64,000 nt of DNA, taken from assembly GCA_036924285.1 (NCBI GenBank), contig JAYKYS010000046.1, forward strand, positions 108,921 to 172,920, read 5' to 3'. Numbering within the stretch: position 1 is the first letter of the stretch; each line of letters opens with the position of its first letter. Made by a program: the position numbers and the translations under genes. Shown here one piece after another: positions 22,629-36,279 of the stretch. This DNA is from Asterella californica. Lineage: Eukaryota > Streptophyta > Marchantiopsida > Marchantiales > Aytoniaceae. The notes beneath the pieces were generated by a model. The model was given only the letters and a program-made list of their open reading frames with translations, made no database searches and had not been told where the DNA came from.

Positions 22629-23339
22629 ATGATGGAGGAGATTAAACAACTCCTTCATAAGGTACTTGCTGCGGTGGAAGAGGTATCTGTTGAAGTTATA
22701 GATTTGCATCGTGAGCTTGTTTCACACAAGAATGCGCTTACGGCCGTTATCATAGATGTTCATGCATTGAAGAAAATGCAAACTGTTGTAGCCACCACCA
22801 CCAAAGAAATCTCTTCTGGGGAGAAATCTGTTGTGGTAAACGAGGGTTTCAAGGAGGTTGTTGAGAAGTTAGAGATGAAGGTGAAATCTTATGCAGAGGC
22901 GGCTCAAGTCTCTTATTTCCAAGAGCAAGAGAATGAAAAGCAGAACCAACTCTCTAGGGTGAAGAACGTGAGAATTTTTGGGTTACCAGAGATAGACAAG
23001 GAAGACATCAAAGAAGCTGCTACCACTTTCTTTGCTGATACGCTTCATGTTCACAAGCTTGTACTAGTTTAGGCTTATAGCATCGAACAGAAGGGCTCAC
23101 AACCTCAATCCATACTCGCGAAGTTTGCTGATCAAGGACAACAAGATACAGCGATGGCTAACAAAGATGTCTTGAAGGGGAGGCAAATCTGGTTGGATCC
23201 AGATCTTACACTGCTACAAGCTGAAGCCAAGCTTAAGGAGCTCACTAGGGTAAAAGAAGCTCAACAAGGAGGGTTTGTTGCTTTTTTGAGAGATGGACGT
23301 GCTGTGATTACTCAAAAGAAACGAGATACCTCCAAATAG
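22629..23339 (+). pseudogene. LINE ORF1-like pseudogene, unit 8 (3-residue deletion, Val to Phe)
   Basis: Residues A-T-K at 91-93 are lost in frame, and the RRM-like motif reads R-I-F-G-L-P-E. The TAG (23070-23072) is unchanged. Confidence 0.7.
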
Positions 23340-23551
23340 CAATTCCTGACCCTCAGAGTTATGATGTGGAACATTCATCGAATTAAAGTACACAAGTGGT
23401 TTACCGGTTTGAAACAAAGCTGATATCATCAACATGGTGGAGAATGAATGAATGAATGAATATCAAGCCCGGAAGACCCAAAGAATCAAATGGAAGAAAT
23501 AAAAACAATACAAAGTCAACATGTGAGCCTAGGAAACCCTAGGAGATCGTA

Positions 23552-25087
23552 TCAATGCAAAAGAGCATTGGTACGACAAGAAACTATATCTCTAATATAA
23601 AGCCCTAGTGGGAGAGCTGACATCTGTAAAAGTGTATAGAAATCACTAGCAACTATCTTATGTCTACATCTAATCTCATCATACAAGGGACATACAATGA
23701 ATACATGATCCTCATCCTCTATCTGATCACAAAGTCTACAAAGCCGTTCACTCCTAACAATGTTTAACCAACGCCCTTCCTTAATGCCAAGTCTATGAGA
23801 GCTAGTGCGGTGCTGAGCGATGATATGCCAAAGAGAGATTGAAATAGGTGCCCGGAGGTACTCTTGTTCACAATACACCAACATGGGATTGACATGCTGT
23901 TGATAGTAAGCCATCTTTGTCTTGGATTGAGACCATATAGCATGTAAAAACCTTTTCTGAATCAACTCCCGAAGAGCAATAGGTGGAAGGTCAAAATCAC
24001 GTTAAAAAATGTTCCATTTTCCACACCAAGCCACCACATCAGCATACCAACCGAATAAGAATGTAGCTCTTAGAGCTTGACAAGGTAATCTCGTCTCTCC
24101 AAGGGATCTCACTCTTGAGACATAAATGATATTGAAGTAAAGAGCTTCTGCTTCCACGGATAAGCAACCAGATTCAGCAAGGAGCATAGCATATGGTGTT
24201 TGGCATCTTACACCAAGCTCCACTTGTAAGAACACTTTTTGAACCTTCTCGATACATTCCCAAGCTCCTTTCCTTGCACCAGGCCCCCACACTTGAACAC
24301 CATAAAGTATCACAGGCAAAACCAAACTCCTGAAGACAAACTTTCTCAAATCCCATGCTAAGAGATGAGCACGTCGACAACGATTCAAAAGAGAGTACAA
24401 AGCTTTGTAACCAGCTTCAACTCTCTTATGAATGCACAAAGCCCAACTGTAGTTATGAGAGAAGTCAATGCCCAAGTACTTGTAACTCTCCACTTGTTGT
24501 AAAACTTGGCCCTTGTAGAGAAAAGAATGGCGCACTTTTGAACCCACCACCATCACCTTGGACTTCGAAAGGTTCACTTCCATCTGCATGTTGTTGCAAA
24601 AGACCTCAAGAGCATCCAAATGTCGTTGTAAACTCAAAGGATCACGTGATAGAAGGATGATATCATCAGCATAAATCAATGCTTGAATGATATAGATTCC
24701 CAACTTCACACCTTCTCTTCCAAATTCAGCAAGACATCTCTCCACGTCATCAATGAAGATACCAAATAGAGTAGGGGAGAGAGGACAACCTTGAATGACT
24801 CCAATAGTGCTAAAGATCTCCTTTGATTGTGTCGAGGTAAGCTTCACATAAACTCGTTCATAGAGTTTAGAAACCGCTGCCATCATGTCTTTAGGAACAC
24901 CAATGGCAACAAGTCTGTCCCATAAGAGCTTCCTAGGCACCCTATCAAAAGCTTTTGTGTAGTCGATAAAAGCAACATAGAGAGATTTACCATTTCCTTT
25001 TGACTTCTCCCAAGCAACACGAAGACAAAGGATATGATCAATGGTGCTAAAGGTAGGACGAAAACCTGCTTGTGAACGAGCTCTCAC
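23552..25087 (-). pseudogene. LINE RT + CCHC pseudogene, unit 8
   Basis: As unit 3, with TAA at 24002-24004. Confidence 0.9.
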
Positions 25088-25108
25088 ATATCAACCCTAT
25101 CAACGCTA

Positions 25109-25396
25109 TCAACATGAGTTTAGTCTAAACCCTACCAACCCTACCAACCCTATATCAAAATCATTGCTCCACTTTGTAGTAGATATCAAGTGTTCAAGAG
25201 CATCAAGATAAAAATGTCTTTTGTGGTGGTCAAGACGGACCTTTGAGGTATTGGTGCTATCACCAAATCCTTTTGGTTTGTAAGATAAAGAAAAGCTAGA
25301 CGAGGATAGTGAGAACAACAAAGGAGTATGATTTGATTCAAGTTGGGGGTCCAATACTTCAAACGTGAAAAATAGAAGAACTATTAGTAGCTGAGA
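25109..25396 (-). pseudogene. LINE endonuclease C-terminal remnant, unit 8
   Basis: Same product as unit 1. Confidence 0.5.
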
Positions 25397-25810
25397 CTAG
25401 GAGATAGTCTACTGTGCTTGTTCTATACATAGAGACGTATGTGTTTTGACTAGAATGAGGAAAATGAGATGTACCGTTCAAAACTTTCAAACTGCAAATC
25501 GATCCAAAAGTTAGAAAATGCTCTTTCATGTCATTTGTGGAAGTATCTAAAGAGATACGAGATCAGATAAGATCATCGTCTTTTCTAGAATAGAAGAGTG
25601 ATGAGAAGCATAAAATTGTGTGAACTGACAAGTATGAATTCTGGCATTGAAGTCTCTTACTATAAAGACCTTCTCTTGATATTTCAGAACATCAAACAGA
25701 AAGACGATGAAAAGGTTGACTCATGCTACAGAATTTGGTGAGGTAAATGAGCATGTTCAAAGGTGTAAAATAGCATATTGTATATAATATTATTTTTTTT
25801 GCTGTTGTAG

Positions 25811-26521
25811 ATGATGGAGGAGATTAAACAACTCCTTCATAAGGTACTTGCTGCGGTGGAAGAGGTATCTGTTGAAGTTATAGATTTGCATCGTGAGCTT
25901 GTTTCACACAAGAATGCGCTTACGGCCGTTATCATAGATGTTCATGCATTGAAGAAAATGCAAACTGTTGTAGCCACCACCACCAAAGAAATCTCTTCTG
26001 GGGAGAAATCTGTTGTGGTAAACGAGGGTTTCAAGGAGGTTGTTGAGAAGTTAGAGATGAAGGTGAAATCTTATGCAGAGGCGGCTCAAGTCTCTTATTT
26101 CCAAGAGCAAGAGAATGAAAAGCAGAACCAACTCTCTAGGGTGAAGAACGTGAGAATTTTTGGGTTACCAGAGATAGACAAGGAAGACATCAAAGAAGCT
26201 GCTACCACTTTCTTTGCTGATACGCTTCATGTTCACAAGCTTGTACTAGTTTAGGCTTATAGCATCGAACAGAAGGGCTCACAACCTCAATCCATACTCG
26301 CGAAGTTTGCTGATCAAGGACAACAAGATACAGCGATGGCTAACAAAGATGTCTTGAAGGGGAGGCAAATCTGGTTGGATCCAGATCTTACACTGCTACA
26401 AGCTGAAGCCAAGCTTAAGGAGCTCACTAGGGTAAAAGAAGCTCAACAAGGAGGGTTTGTTGCTTTTTTGAGAGATGGACGTGCTGTGATTACTCAAAAG
26501 AAACGAGATACCTCCAAATAG
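25811..26521 (+). pseudogene. LINE ORF1-like pseudogene, unit 9
   Basis: As unit 8, with TAG at 26252-26254. Confidence 0.7.
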
Positions 26522-26733
26522 CAATTCCTGACCCTCAGAGTTATGATGTGGAACATTCATCGAATTAAAGTACACAAGTGGTTTACCGGTTTGAAACAAA
26601 GCTGATATCATCAACATGGTGGAGAATGAATGAATGAATGAATATCAAGCCCGGAAGACCCAAAGAATCAAATGGAAGAAATAAAAACAATACAAAGTCA
26701 ACATGTGAGCCTAGGAAACCCTAGGAGATCGTA

Positions 26734-28269
26734 TCAATGCAAAAGAGCATTGGTACGACAAGAAACTATATCTCTAATATAAAGCCCTAGTGGGAGAGCT
26801 GACATCTGTAAAAGTGTATAGAAATCACTAGCAACTATCTTATGTCTACATCTAATCTCATCATACAAGGGACATACAATGAATACATGATCCTCATCCT
26901 CTATCTGATCACAAAGTCTACAAAGCCGTTCACTCCTAACAATGTTTAACCAACGCCCTTCCTTAATGCCAAGTCTATGAGAGCTAGTGCGGTGCTGAGC
27001 GATGATATGCCAAAGAGAGATTGAAATAGGTGCCCGGAGGTACTCTTGTTCACAATACACCAACATGGGATTGACATGCTGTTGATAGTAAGCCATCTTT
27101 GTCTTGGATTGAGACCATATAGCATGTAAAAACCTTTTCTGAATCAACTCCCGAAGAGCAATAGGTGGAAGGTCAAAATCACGTTAAAAAATGTTCCATT
27201 TTCCACACCAAGCCACCACATCAGCATACCAACCGAATAAGAATGTAGCTCTTAGAGCTTGACAAGGTAATCTCGTCTCTCCAAGGGATCTCACTCTTGA
27301 GACATAAATGATATTGAAGTAAAGAGCTTCTGCTTCCACGGATAAGCAACCAGATTCAGCAAGGAGCATAGCATATGGTGTTTGGCATCTTACACCAAGC
27401 TCCACTTGTAAGAACACTTTTTGAACCTTCTCGATACATTCCCAAGCTCCTTTCCTTGCACCAGGCCCCCACACTTGAACACCATAAAGTATCACAGGCA
27501 AAACCAAACTCCTGAAGACAAACTTTCTCAAATCCCATGCTAAGAGATGAGCACGTCGACAACGATTCAAAAGAGAGTACAAAGCTTTGTAACCAGCTTC
27601 AACTCTCTTATGAATGCACAAAGCCCAACTGTAGTTATGAGAGAAGTCAATGCCCAAGTACTTGTAACTCTCCACTTGTTGTAAAACTTGGCCCTTGTAG
27701 AGAAAAGAATGGCGCACTTTTGAACCCACCACCATCACCTTGGACTTCGAAAGGTTCACTTCCATCTGCATGTTGTTGCAAAAGACCTCAAGAGCATCCA
27801 AATGTCGTTGTAAACTCAAAGGATCACGTGATAGAAGGATGATATCATCAGCATAAATCAATGCTTGAATGATATAGATTCCCAACTTCACACCTTCTCT
27901 TCCAAATTCAGCAAGACATCTCTCCACGTCATCAATGAAGATACCAAATAGAGTAGGGGAGAGAGGACAACCTTGAATGACTCCAATAGTGCTAAAGATC
28001 TCCTTTGATTGTGTCGAGGTAAGCTTCACATAAACTCGTTCATAGAGTTTAGAAACCGCTGCCATCATGTCTTTAGGAACACCAATGGCAACAAGTCTGT
28101 CCCATAAGAGCTTCCTAGGCACCCTATCAAAAGCTTTTGTGTAGTCGATAAAAGCAACATAGAGAGATTTACCATTTCCTTTTGACTTCTCCCAAGCAAC
28201 ACGAAGACAAAGGATATGATCAATGGTGCTAAAGGTAGGACGAAAACCTGCTTGTGAACGAGCTCTCAC
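26734..28269 (-). pseudogene. LINE RT + CCHC pseudogene, unit 9
   Basis: As unit 3, with TAA at 27184-27186. Confidence 0.9.
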
Positions 28270-28290
28270 ATATCAACCCTATCAACGCTA

Positions 28291-28578
28291 TCAACATGAG
28301 TTTAGTCTAAACCCTACCAACCCTACCAACCCTATATCAAAATCATTGCTCCACTTTGTAGTAGATATCAAGTGTTCAAGAGCATCAAGATAAAAATGTC
28401 TTTTGTGGTGGTCAAGACGGACCTTTGAGGTATTGGTGCTATCACCAAATCCTTTTGGTTTGTAAGATAAAGAAAAGCTAGACGAGGATAGTGAGAACAA
28501 CAAAGGAGTATGATTTGATTCAAGTTGGGGGTCCAATACTTCAAACGTGAAAAATAGAAGAACTATTAGTAGCTGAGA
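28291..28578 (-). pseudogene. LINE endonuclease C-terminal remnant, unit 9
   Basis: Same product as unit 1. Confidence 0.5.
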
Positions 28579-28992
28579 CTAGGAGATAGTCTACTGTGCT
28601 TGTTCTATACATAGAGACGTATGTGTTTTGACTAGAATGAGGAAAATGAGATGTACCGTTCAAAACTTTCAAACTGCAAATCGATCCAAAAGTTAGAAAA
28701 TGCTCTTTCATGTCATTTGTGGAAGTATCTAAAGAGATACGAGATCAGATAAGATCATCGTCTTTTCTAGAATAGAAGAGTGATGAGAAGCATAAAATTG
28801 TGTGAACTGACAAGTATGAATTCTGGCATTGAAGTCTCTTACTATAAAGACCTTCTCTTGATATTTCAGAACATCAAACAGAAAGACGATGAAAAGGTTG
28901 ACTCATGCTACAGAATTTGGTGAGGTAAATGAGCATGTTCAAAGGTGTAAAATAGCATATTGTATATAATATTATTTTTTTTGCTGTTGTAG

Positions 28993-29703
28993 ATGATGGA
29001 GGAGATTAAACAACTCCTTCATAAGGTACTTGCTGCGGTGGAAGAGGTATCTGTTGAAGTTATAGATTTGCATCGTGAGCTTGTTTCACACAAGAATGCG
29101 CTTACGGCCGTTATCATAGATGTTCATGCATTGAAGAAAATGCAAACTGTTGTAGCCACCACCACCAAAGAAATCTCTTCTGGGGAGAAATCTGTTGTGG
29201 TAAACGAGGGTTTCAAGGAGGTTGTTGAGAAGTTAGAGATGAAGGTGAAATCTTATGCAGAGGCGGCTCAAGTCTCTTATTTCCAAGAGCAAGAGAATGA
29301 AAAGCAGAACCAACTCTCTAGGGTGAAGAACGTGAGAATTTTTGGGTTACCAGAGATAGACAAGGAAGACATCAAAGAAGCTGCTACCACTTTCTTTGCT
29401 GATACGCTTCATGTTCACAAGCTTGTACTAGTTTAGGCTTATAGCATCGAACAGAAGGGCTCACAACCTCAATCCATACTCGCGAAGTTTGCTGATCAAG
29501 GACAACAAGATACAGCGATGGCTAACAAAGATGTCTTGAAGGGGAGGCAAATCTGGTTGGATCCAGATCTTACACTGCTACAAGCTGAAGCCAAGCTTAA
29601 GGAGCTCACTAGGGTAAAAGAAGCTCAACAAGGAGGGTTTGTTGCTTTTTTGAGAGATGGACGTGCTGTGATTACTCAAAAGAAACGAGATACCTCCAAA
29701 TAG
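28993..29703 (+). pseudogene. LINE ORF1-like pseudogene, unit 10
   Basis: As unit 8, with TAG at 29434-29436. Confidence 0.7.
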
Positions 29704-29915
29704 CAATTCCTGACCCTCAGAGTTATGATGTGGAACATTCATCGAATTAAAGTACACAAGTGGTTTACCGGTTTGAAACAAAGCTGATATCATCAACATG
29801 GTGGAGAATGAATGAATGAATGAATATCAAGCCCGGAAGACCCAAAGAATCAAATGGAAGAAATAAAAACAATACAAAGTCAACATGTGAGCCTAGGAAA
29901 CCCTAGGAGATCGTA

Positions 29916-31451
29916 TCAATGCAAAAGAGCATTGGTACGACAAGAAACTATATCTCTAATATAAAGCCCTAGTGGGAGAGCTGACATCTGTAAAAGTGTA
30001 TAGAAATCACTAGCAACTATCTTATGTCTACATCTAATCTCATCATACAAGGGACATACAATGAATACATGATCCTCATCCTCTATCTGATCACAAAGTC
30101 TACAAAGCCGTTCACTCCTAACAATGTTTAACCAACGCCCTTCCTTAATGCCAAGTCTATGAGAGCTAGTGCGGTGCTGAGCGATGATATGCCAAAGAGA
30201 GATTGAAATAGGTGCCCGGAGGTACTCTTGTTCACAATACACCAACATGGGATTGACATGCTGTTGATAGTAAGCCATCTTTGTCTTGGATTGAGACCAT
30301 ATAGCATGTAAAAACCTTTTCTGAATCAACTCCCGAAGAGCAATAGGTGGAAGATCAAAATCACGTTAAAAAATGTTCCATTTTCCACACCAAGCCACCA
30401 CATCAGCATACCAACCGAATAAGAATGTAGCTCTTAGAGCTTGACAAGGTAATCTCGTCTCTCCAAGGGATCTCACTCTTGAGACATAAATGATATTGAA
30501 GTAAAGAGCTTCTGCTTCCACGGATAAGCAACCAGATTCAGCAAGGAGCATAGCATATGGTGTTTGGCATCTTACACCAAGCTCCACTTGTAAGAACACT
30601 TTTTGAACCTTCTCGATACATTCCCAAGCTCCTTTCCTTGCACCAGGCCCCCACACTTGAACACCATAAAGTATCACAGGCAAAACCAAACTCCTGAAGA
30701 CAAACTTTCTCAAATCCCATGCTAAGAGATGAGCACGTCGACAACGATTCAAAAGAGAGTACAAAGCTTTGTAACCAGCTTCAACTCTCTTATGAATGCA
30801 CAAAGCCCAACTGTAGTTATGAGAGAAGTCAATGCCCAAGTACTTGTAACTCTCCACTTGTTGTAAAACTTGGCCCTTGTAGAGAAAAGAATGGCGCACT
30901 TTTGAACCCACCACCATCACCTTGGACTTCGAAAGGTTCACTTCCATCTGCATGTTGTTGCAAAAGACCTCAAGAGCATCCAAATGTCGTTGTAAACTCA
31001 AAGGATCACGTGATAGAAGGATGATATCATCAGCATAAATCAATGCTTGAATGATATAGATTCCCAACTTCACACCTTCTCTTCCAAATTCAGCAAGACA
31101 TCTCTCCACGTCATCAATGAAGATACCAAATAGAGTAGGGGAGAGAGGACAACCTTGAATGACTCCAATAGTGCTAAAGATCTCCTTTGATTGTGTCGAG
31201 GTAAGCTTCACATAAACTCGTTCATAGAGTTTAGAAACCGCTGCCATCATGTCTTTAGGAACACCAATGGCAACAAGTCTGTCCCATAAGAGCTTCCTAG
31301 GCACCCTATCAAAAGCTTTTGTGTAGTCGATAAAAGCAACATAGAGAGATTTACCATTTCCTTTTGACTTCTCCCAAGCAACACGAAGACAAAGGATATG
31401 ATCAATGGTGCTAAAGGTAGGACGAAAACCTGCTTGTGAACGAGCTCTCAC
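29916..31451 (-). pseudogene. LINE RT + CCHC pseudogene, unit 10
   Basis: As unit 3, with TAA at 30366-30368. The private change at 30354 is in the 12-codon bridge between the TAA and the CCHC frame and is synonymous or nearly so (Asp codon third base). Confidence 0.9.
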
Positions 31452-31472
31452 ATATCAACCCTATCAACGCTA

Positions 31473-31760
31473 TCAACATGAGTTTAGTCTAAACCCTACC
31501 AACCCTACCAACCCTATATCAAAATCATTGCTCCACTTTGTAGTAGATATCAAGTGTTCAAGAGCATCAAGATAAAAATGTCTTTTGTGGTGGTCAAGAC
31601 GGACCTTTGAGGTATTGGTGCTATCACCAAATCCTTTTGGTTTGTAAGATAAAGAAAAGCTAGACGAGGATAGTGAGAACAACAAAGGAGTATGATTTGA
31701 TTCAAGTTGGGGGTCCAATACTTCAAACGTGAAAAATAGAAGAACTATTAGTAGCTGAGA
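31473..31760 (-). pseudogene. LINE endonuclease C-terminal remnant, unit 10
   Basis: Same product as unit 1. Confidence 0.5.
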
Positions 31761-32174
31761 CTAGGAGATAGTCTACTGTGCTTGTTCTATACATAGAGAC
31801 GTATGTGTTTTGACTAGAATGAGGAAAATGAGATGTACCGTTCAAAACTTTCAAACTGCAAATCGATCCAAAAGTTAGAAAATGCTCTTTCATGTCATTT
31901 GTGGAAGTATCTAAAGAGATACGAGATCAGATAAGATCATCGTCTTTTCTAGAATAGAAGAGTGATGAGAAGCATAAAATTGTGTGAACTGACAAGTATG
32001 AATTCTGGCATTGAAGTCTCTTACTATAAAGACCTTCTCTTGATATTTCAGAACATCAAACAGAAAGACGATGAAAAGGTTGACTCATGCTACAGAATTT
32101 GGTGAGGTAAATGAGCATGTTCAAAGGTGTAAAATAGCATATTGTATATAATATTATTTTTTTTGCTGTTGTAG

Positions 32175-32885
32175 ATGATGGAGGAGATTAAACAACTCCT
32201 TCATAAGGTACTTGCTGCGGTGGAAGAGGTATCTGTTGAAGTTATAGATTTGCATCGTGAGCTTGTTTCACACAAGAATGCGCTTACGGCCGTTATCATA
32301 GATGTTCATGCATTGAAGAAAATGCAAACTGTTGTAGCCACCACCACCAAAGAAATCTCTTCTGGGGAGAAATCTGTTGTGGTAAACGAGGGTTTCAAGG
32401 AGGTTGTTGAGAAGTTAGAGATGAAGGTGAAATCTTATGCAGAGGCGGCTCAAGTCTCTTATTTCCAAGAGCAAGAGAATGAAAAGCAGAACCAACTCTC
32501 TAGGGTGAAGAACGTGAGAATTTTTGGGTTACCAGAGATAGACAAGGAAGACATCAAAGAAGCTGCTACCACTTTCTTTGCTGATACGCTTCATGTTCAC
32601 AAGCTTGTACTAGTTTAGGCTTATAGCATCGAACAGAAGGGCTCACAACCTCAATCCATACTCGCGAAGTTTGCTGATCAAGGACAACAAGATACAGCGA
32701 TGGCTAACAAAGATGTCTTGAAGGGGAGGCAAATCTGGTTGGATCCAGATCTTACACTGCTACAAGCTGAAGCCAAGCTTAAGGAGCTCACTAGGGTAAA
32801 AGAAGCTCAACAAGGAGGGTTTGTTGCTTTTTTGAGAGATGGACGTGCTGTGATTACTCAAAAGAAACGAGATACCTCCAAATAG
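32175..32885 (+). pseudogene. LINE ORF1-like pseudogene, unit 11
   Basis: As unit 8, with TAG at 32616-32618. Confidence 0.7.
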
Positions 32886-33097
32886 CAATTCCTGACCCTC
32901 AGAGTTATGATGTGGAACATTCATCGAATTAAAGTACACAAGTGGTTTACCGGTTTGAAACAAAGCTGATATCATCAACATGGTGGAGAATGAATGAATG
33001 AATGAATATCAAGCCCGGAAGACCCAAAGAATCAAATGGAAGAAATAAAAACAATACAAAGTCAACATGTGAGCCTAGGAAACCCTAGGAGATCGTA

Positions 33098-34633
33098 TCA
33101 ATGCAAAAGAGCATTGGTACGACAAGAAACTATATCTCTAATATAAAGCCCTAGTGGGAGAGCTGACATCTGTAAAAGTGTATAGAAATCACTAGCAACT
33201 ATCTTATGTCTACATCTAATCTCATCATACAAGGGACATACAATGAATACATGATCCTCATCCTCTATCTGATCACAAAGTCTACAAAGCCGTTCACTCC
33301 TAACAATGTTTAACCAACGCCCTTCCTTAATGCCAAGTCTATGAGAGCTAGTGCGGTGCTGAGCGATGATATGCCAAAGAGAGATTGAAATAGGTGCCCG
33401 GAGGTACTCTTGTTCACAATACACCAACATGGGATTGACATGCTGTTGATAGTAAGCCATCTTTGTCTTGGATTGAGACCATATAGCATGTAAAAACCTT
33501 TTCTGAATCAACTCCCGAAGAGCAATAGGTGGAAGGTCAAAATCACGTTAAAAAATGTTCCATTTTCCACACCAAGCCACCACATCAGCATACCAACCGA
33601 ATAAGAATGTAGCTCTTAGAGCTTGACAAGGTAATCTCGTCTCTCCAAGGGATCTCACTCTTGAGACATAAATGATATTGAAGTAAAGAGCTTCTGCTTC
33701 CACGGATAAGCAACCAGATTCAGCAAGGAGCATAGCATATGGTGTTTGGCATCTTACACCAAGCTCCACTTGTAAGAACACTTTTTGAACCTTCTCGATA
33801 CATTCCCAAGCTCCTTTCCTTGCACCAGGCCCCCACACTTGAACACCATAAAGTATCACAGGCAAAACCAAACTCCTGAAGACAAACTTTCTCAAATCCC
33901 ATGCTAAGAGATGAGCACGTCGACAACGATTCAAAAGAGAGTACAAAGCTTTGTAACCAGCTTCAACTCTCTTATGAATGCACAAAGCCCAACTGTAGTT
34001 ATGAGAGAAGTCAATGCCCAAGTACTTGTAACTCTCCACTTGTTGTAAAACTTGGCCCTTGTAGAGAAAAGAATGGCGCACTTTTGAACCCACCACCATC
34101 ACCTTGGACTTCGAAAGGTTCACTTCCATCTGCATGTTGTTGCAAAAGACCTCAAGAGCATCCAAATGTCGTTGTAAACTCAAAGGATCACGTGATAGAA
34201 GGATGATATCATCAGCATAAATCAATGCTTGAATGATATAGATTCCCAACTTCACACCTTCTCTTCCAAATTCAGCAAGACATCTCTCCACGTCATCAAT
34301 GAAGATACCAAATAGAGTAGGGGAGAGAGGACAACCTTGAATGACTCCAATAGTGCTAAAGATCTCCTTTGATTGTGTCGAGGTAAGCTTCACATAAACT
34401 CGTTCATAGAGTTTAGAAACCGCTGCCATCATGTCTTTAGGAACACCAATGGCAACAAGTCTGTCCCATAAGAGCTTCCTAGGCACCCTATCAAAAGCTT
34501 TTGTGTAGTCGATAAAAGCAACATAGAGAGATTTACCATTTCCTTTTGACTTCTCCCAAGCAACACGAAGACAAAGGATATGATCAATGGTGCTAAAGGT
34601 AGGACGAAAACCTGCTTGTGAACGAGCTCTCAC
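33098..34633 (-). pseudogene. LINE RT + CCHC pseudogene, unit 11
   Basis: As unit 3, with TAA at 33548-33550. Confidence 0.9.
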
Positions 34634-34654
34634 ATATCAACCCTATCAACGCTA

Positions 34655-34942
34655 TCAACATGAGTTTAGTCTAAACCCTACCAACCCTACCAACCCTATA
34701 TCAAAATCATTGCTCCACTTTGTAGTAGATATCAAGTGTTCAAGAGCATCAAGATAAAAATGTCTTTTGTGGTGGTCAAGACGGACCTTTGAGGTATTGG
34801 TGCTATCACCAAATCCTTTTGGTTTGTAAGATAAAGAAAAGCTAGACGAGGATAGTGAGAACAACAAAGGAGTATGATTTGATTCAAGTTGGGGGTCCAA
34901 TACTTCAAACGTGAAAAATAGAAGAACTATTAGTAGCTGAGA
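34655..34942 (-). pseudogene. LINE endonuclease C-terminal remnant, unit 11
   Basis: Same product as unit 1. Confidence 0.5.
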
Positions 34943-35356
34943 CTAGGAGATAGTCTACTGTGCTTGTTCTATACATAGAGACGTATGTGTTTTGACTAGA
35001 ATGAGGAAAATGAGATGTACCGTTCAAAACTTTCAAACTGCAAATCGATCCAAAAGTTAGAAAATGCTCTTTCATGTCATTTGTGGAAGTATCTAAAGAG
35101 ATACGAGATCAGATAAGATCATCGTCTTTTCTAGAATAGAAGAGTGATGAGAAGCATAAAATTGTGTGAACTGACAAGTATGAATTCTGGCATTGAAGTC
35201 TCTTACTATAAAGACCTTCTCTTGATATTTCAGAACATCAAACAGAAAGACGATGAAAAGGTTGACTCATGCTACAGAATTTGGTGAGGTAAATGAGCAT
35301 GTTCAAAGGTGTAAAATAGCATATTGTATATAATATTATTTTTTTTGCTGTTGTAG

Positions 35357-36067
35357 ATGATGGAGGAGATTAAACAACTCCTTCATAAGGTACTTGCTGC
35401 GGTGGAAGAGGTATCTGTTGAAGTTATAGATTTGCATCGTGAGCTTGTTTCACACAAGAATGCGCTTACGGCCGTTATCATAGATGTTCATGCATTGAAG
35501 AAAATGCAAACTGTTGTAGCCACCACCACCAAAGAAATCTCTTCTGGGGAGAAATCTGTTGTGGTAAACGAGGGTTTCAAGGAGGTTGTTGAGAAGTTAG
35601 AGATGAAGGTGAAATCTTATGCAGAGGCGGCTCAAGTCTCTTATTTCCAAGAGCAAGAGAATGAAAAGCAGAACCAACTCTCTAGGGTGAAGAACGTGAG
35701 AATTTTTGGGTTACCAGAGATAGACAAGGAAGACATCAAAGAAGCTGCTACCACTTTCTTTGCTGATACGCTTCATGTTCACAAGCTTGTACTAGTTTAG
35801 GCTTATAGCATCGAACAGAAGGGCTCACAACCTCAATCCATACTCGCGAAGTTTGCTGATCAAGGACAACAAGATACAGCGATGGCTAACAAAGATGTCT
35901 TGAAGGGGAGGCAAATCTGGTTGGATCCAGATCTTACACTGCTACAAGCTGAAGCCAAGCTTAAGGAGCTCACTAGGGTAAAAGAAGCTCAACAAGGAGG
36001 GTTTGTTGCTTTTTTGAGAGATGGACGTGCTGTGATTACTCAAAAGAAACGAGATACCTCCAAATAG
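35357..36067 (+). pseudogene. LINE ORF1-like pseudogene, unit 12
   Basis: As unit 8, with TAG at 35798-35800. Confidence 0.7.
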
Positions 36068-36279
36068 CAATTCCTGACCCTCAGAGTTATGATGTGGAAC
36101 ATTCATCGAATTAAAGTACACAAGTGGTTTACCGGTTTGAAACAAAGCTGATATCATCAACATGGTGGAGAATGAATGAATGAATGAATATCAAGCCCGG
36201 AAGACCCAAAGAATCAAATGGAAGAAATAAAAACAATACAAAGTCAACATGTGAGCCTAGGAAACCCTAGGAGATCGTA

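Larger units (their letters stand above)
22338..25519 (+). repeat. Array unit 8 (3182 bp)
   Basis: First copy with the 9-bp deletion. It also has C at 22443 (T in units 1-7) and T at 22977 (Phe instead of Val). Confidence 0.97.
25520..28701 (+). repeat. Array unit 9 (3182 bp)
   Basis: Same state as unit 8: C at 25625, deletion, T at 26159. Confidence 0.97.
28702..31883 (+). repeat. Array unit 10 (3182 bp)
   Basis: Unit 8 state (C at 28807, T at 29341) plus a private G to A at 30354, just after the in-frame TAA on the minus strand. Confidence 0.97.
31884..35065 (+). repeat. Array unit 11 (3182 bp)
   Basis: Same state as unit 8: C at 31989, T at 32523. Confidence 0.97.
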
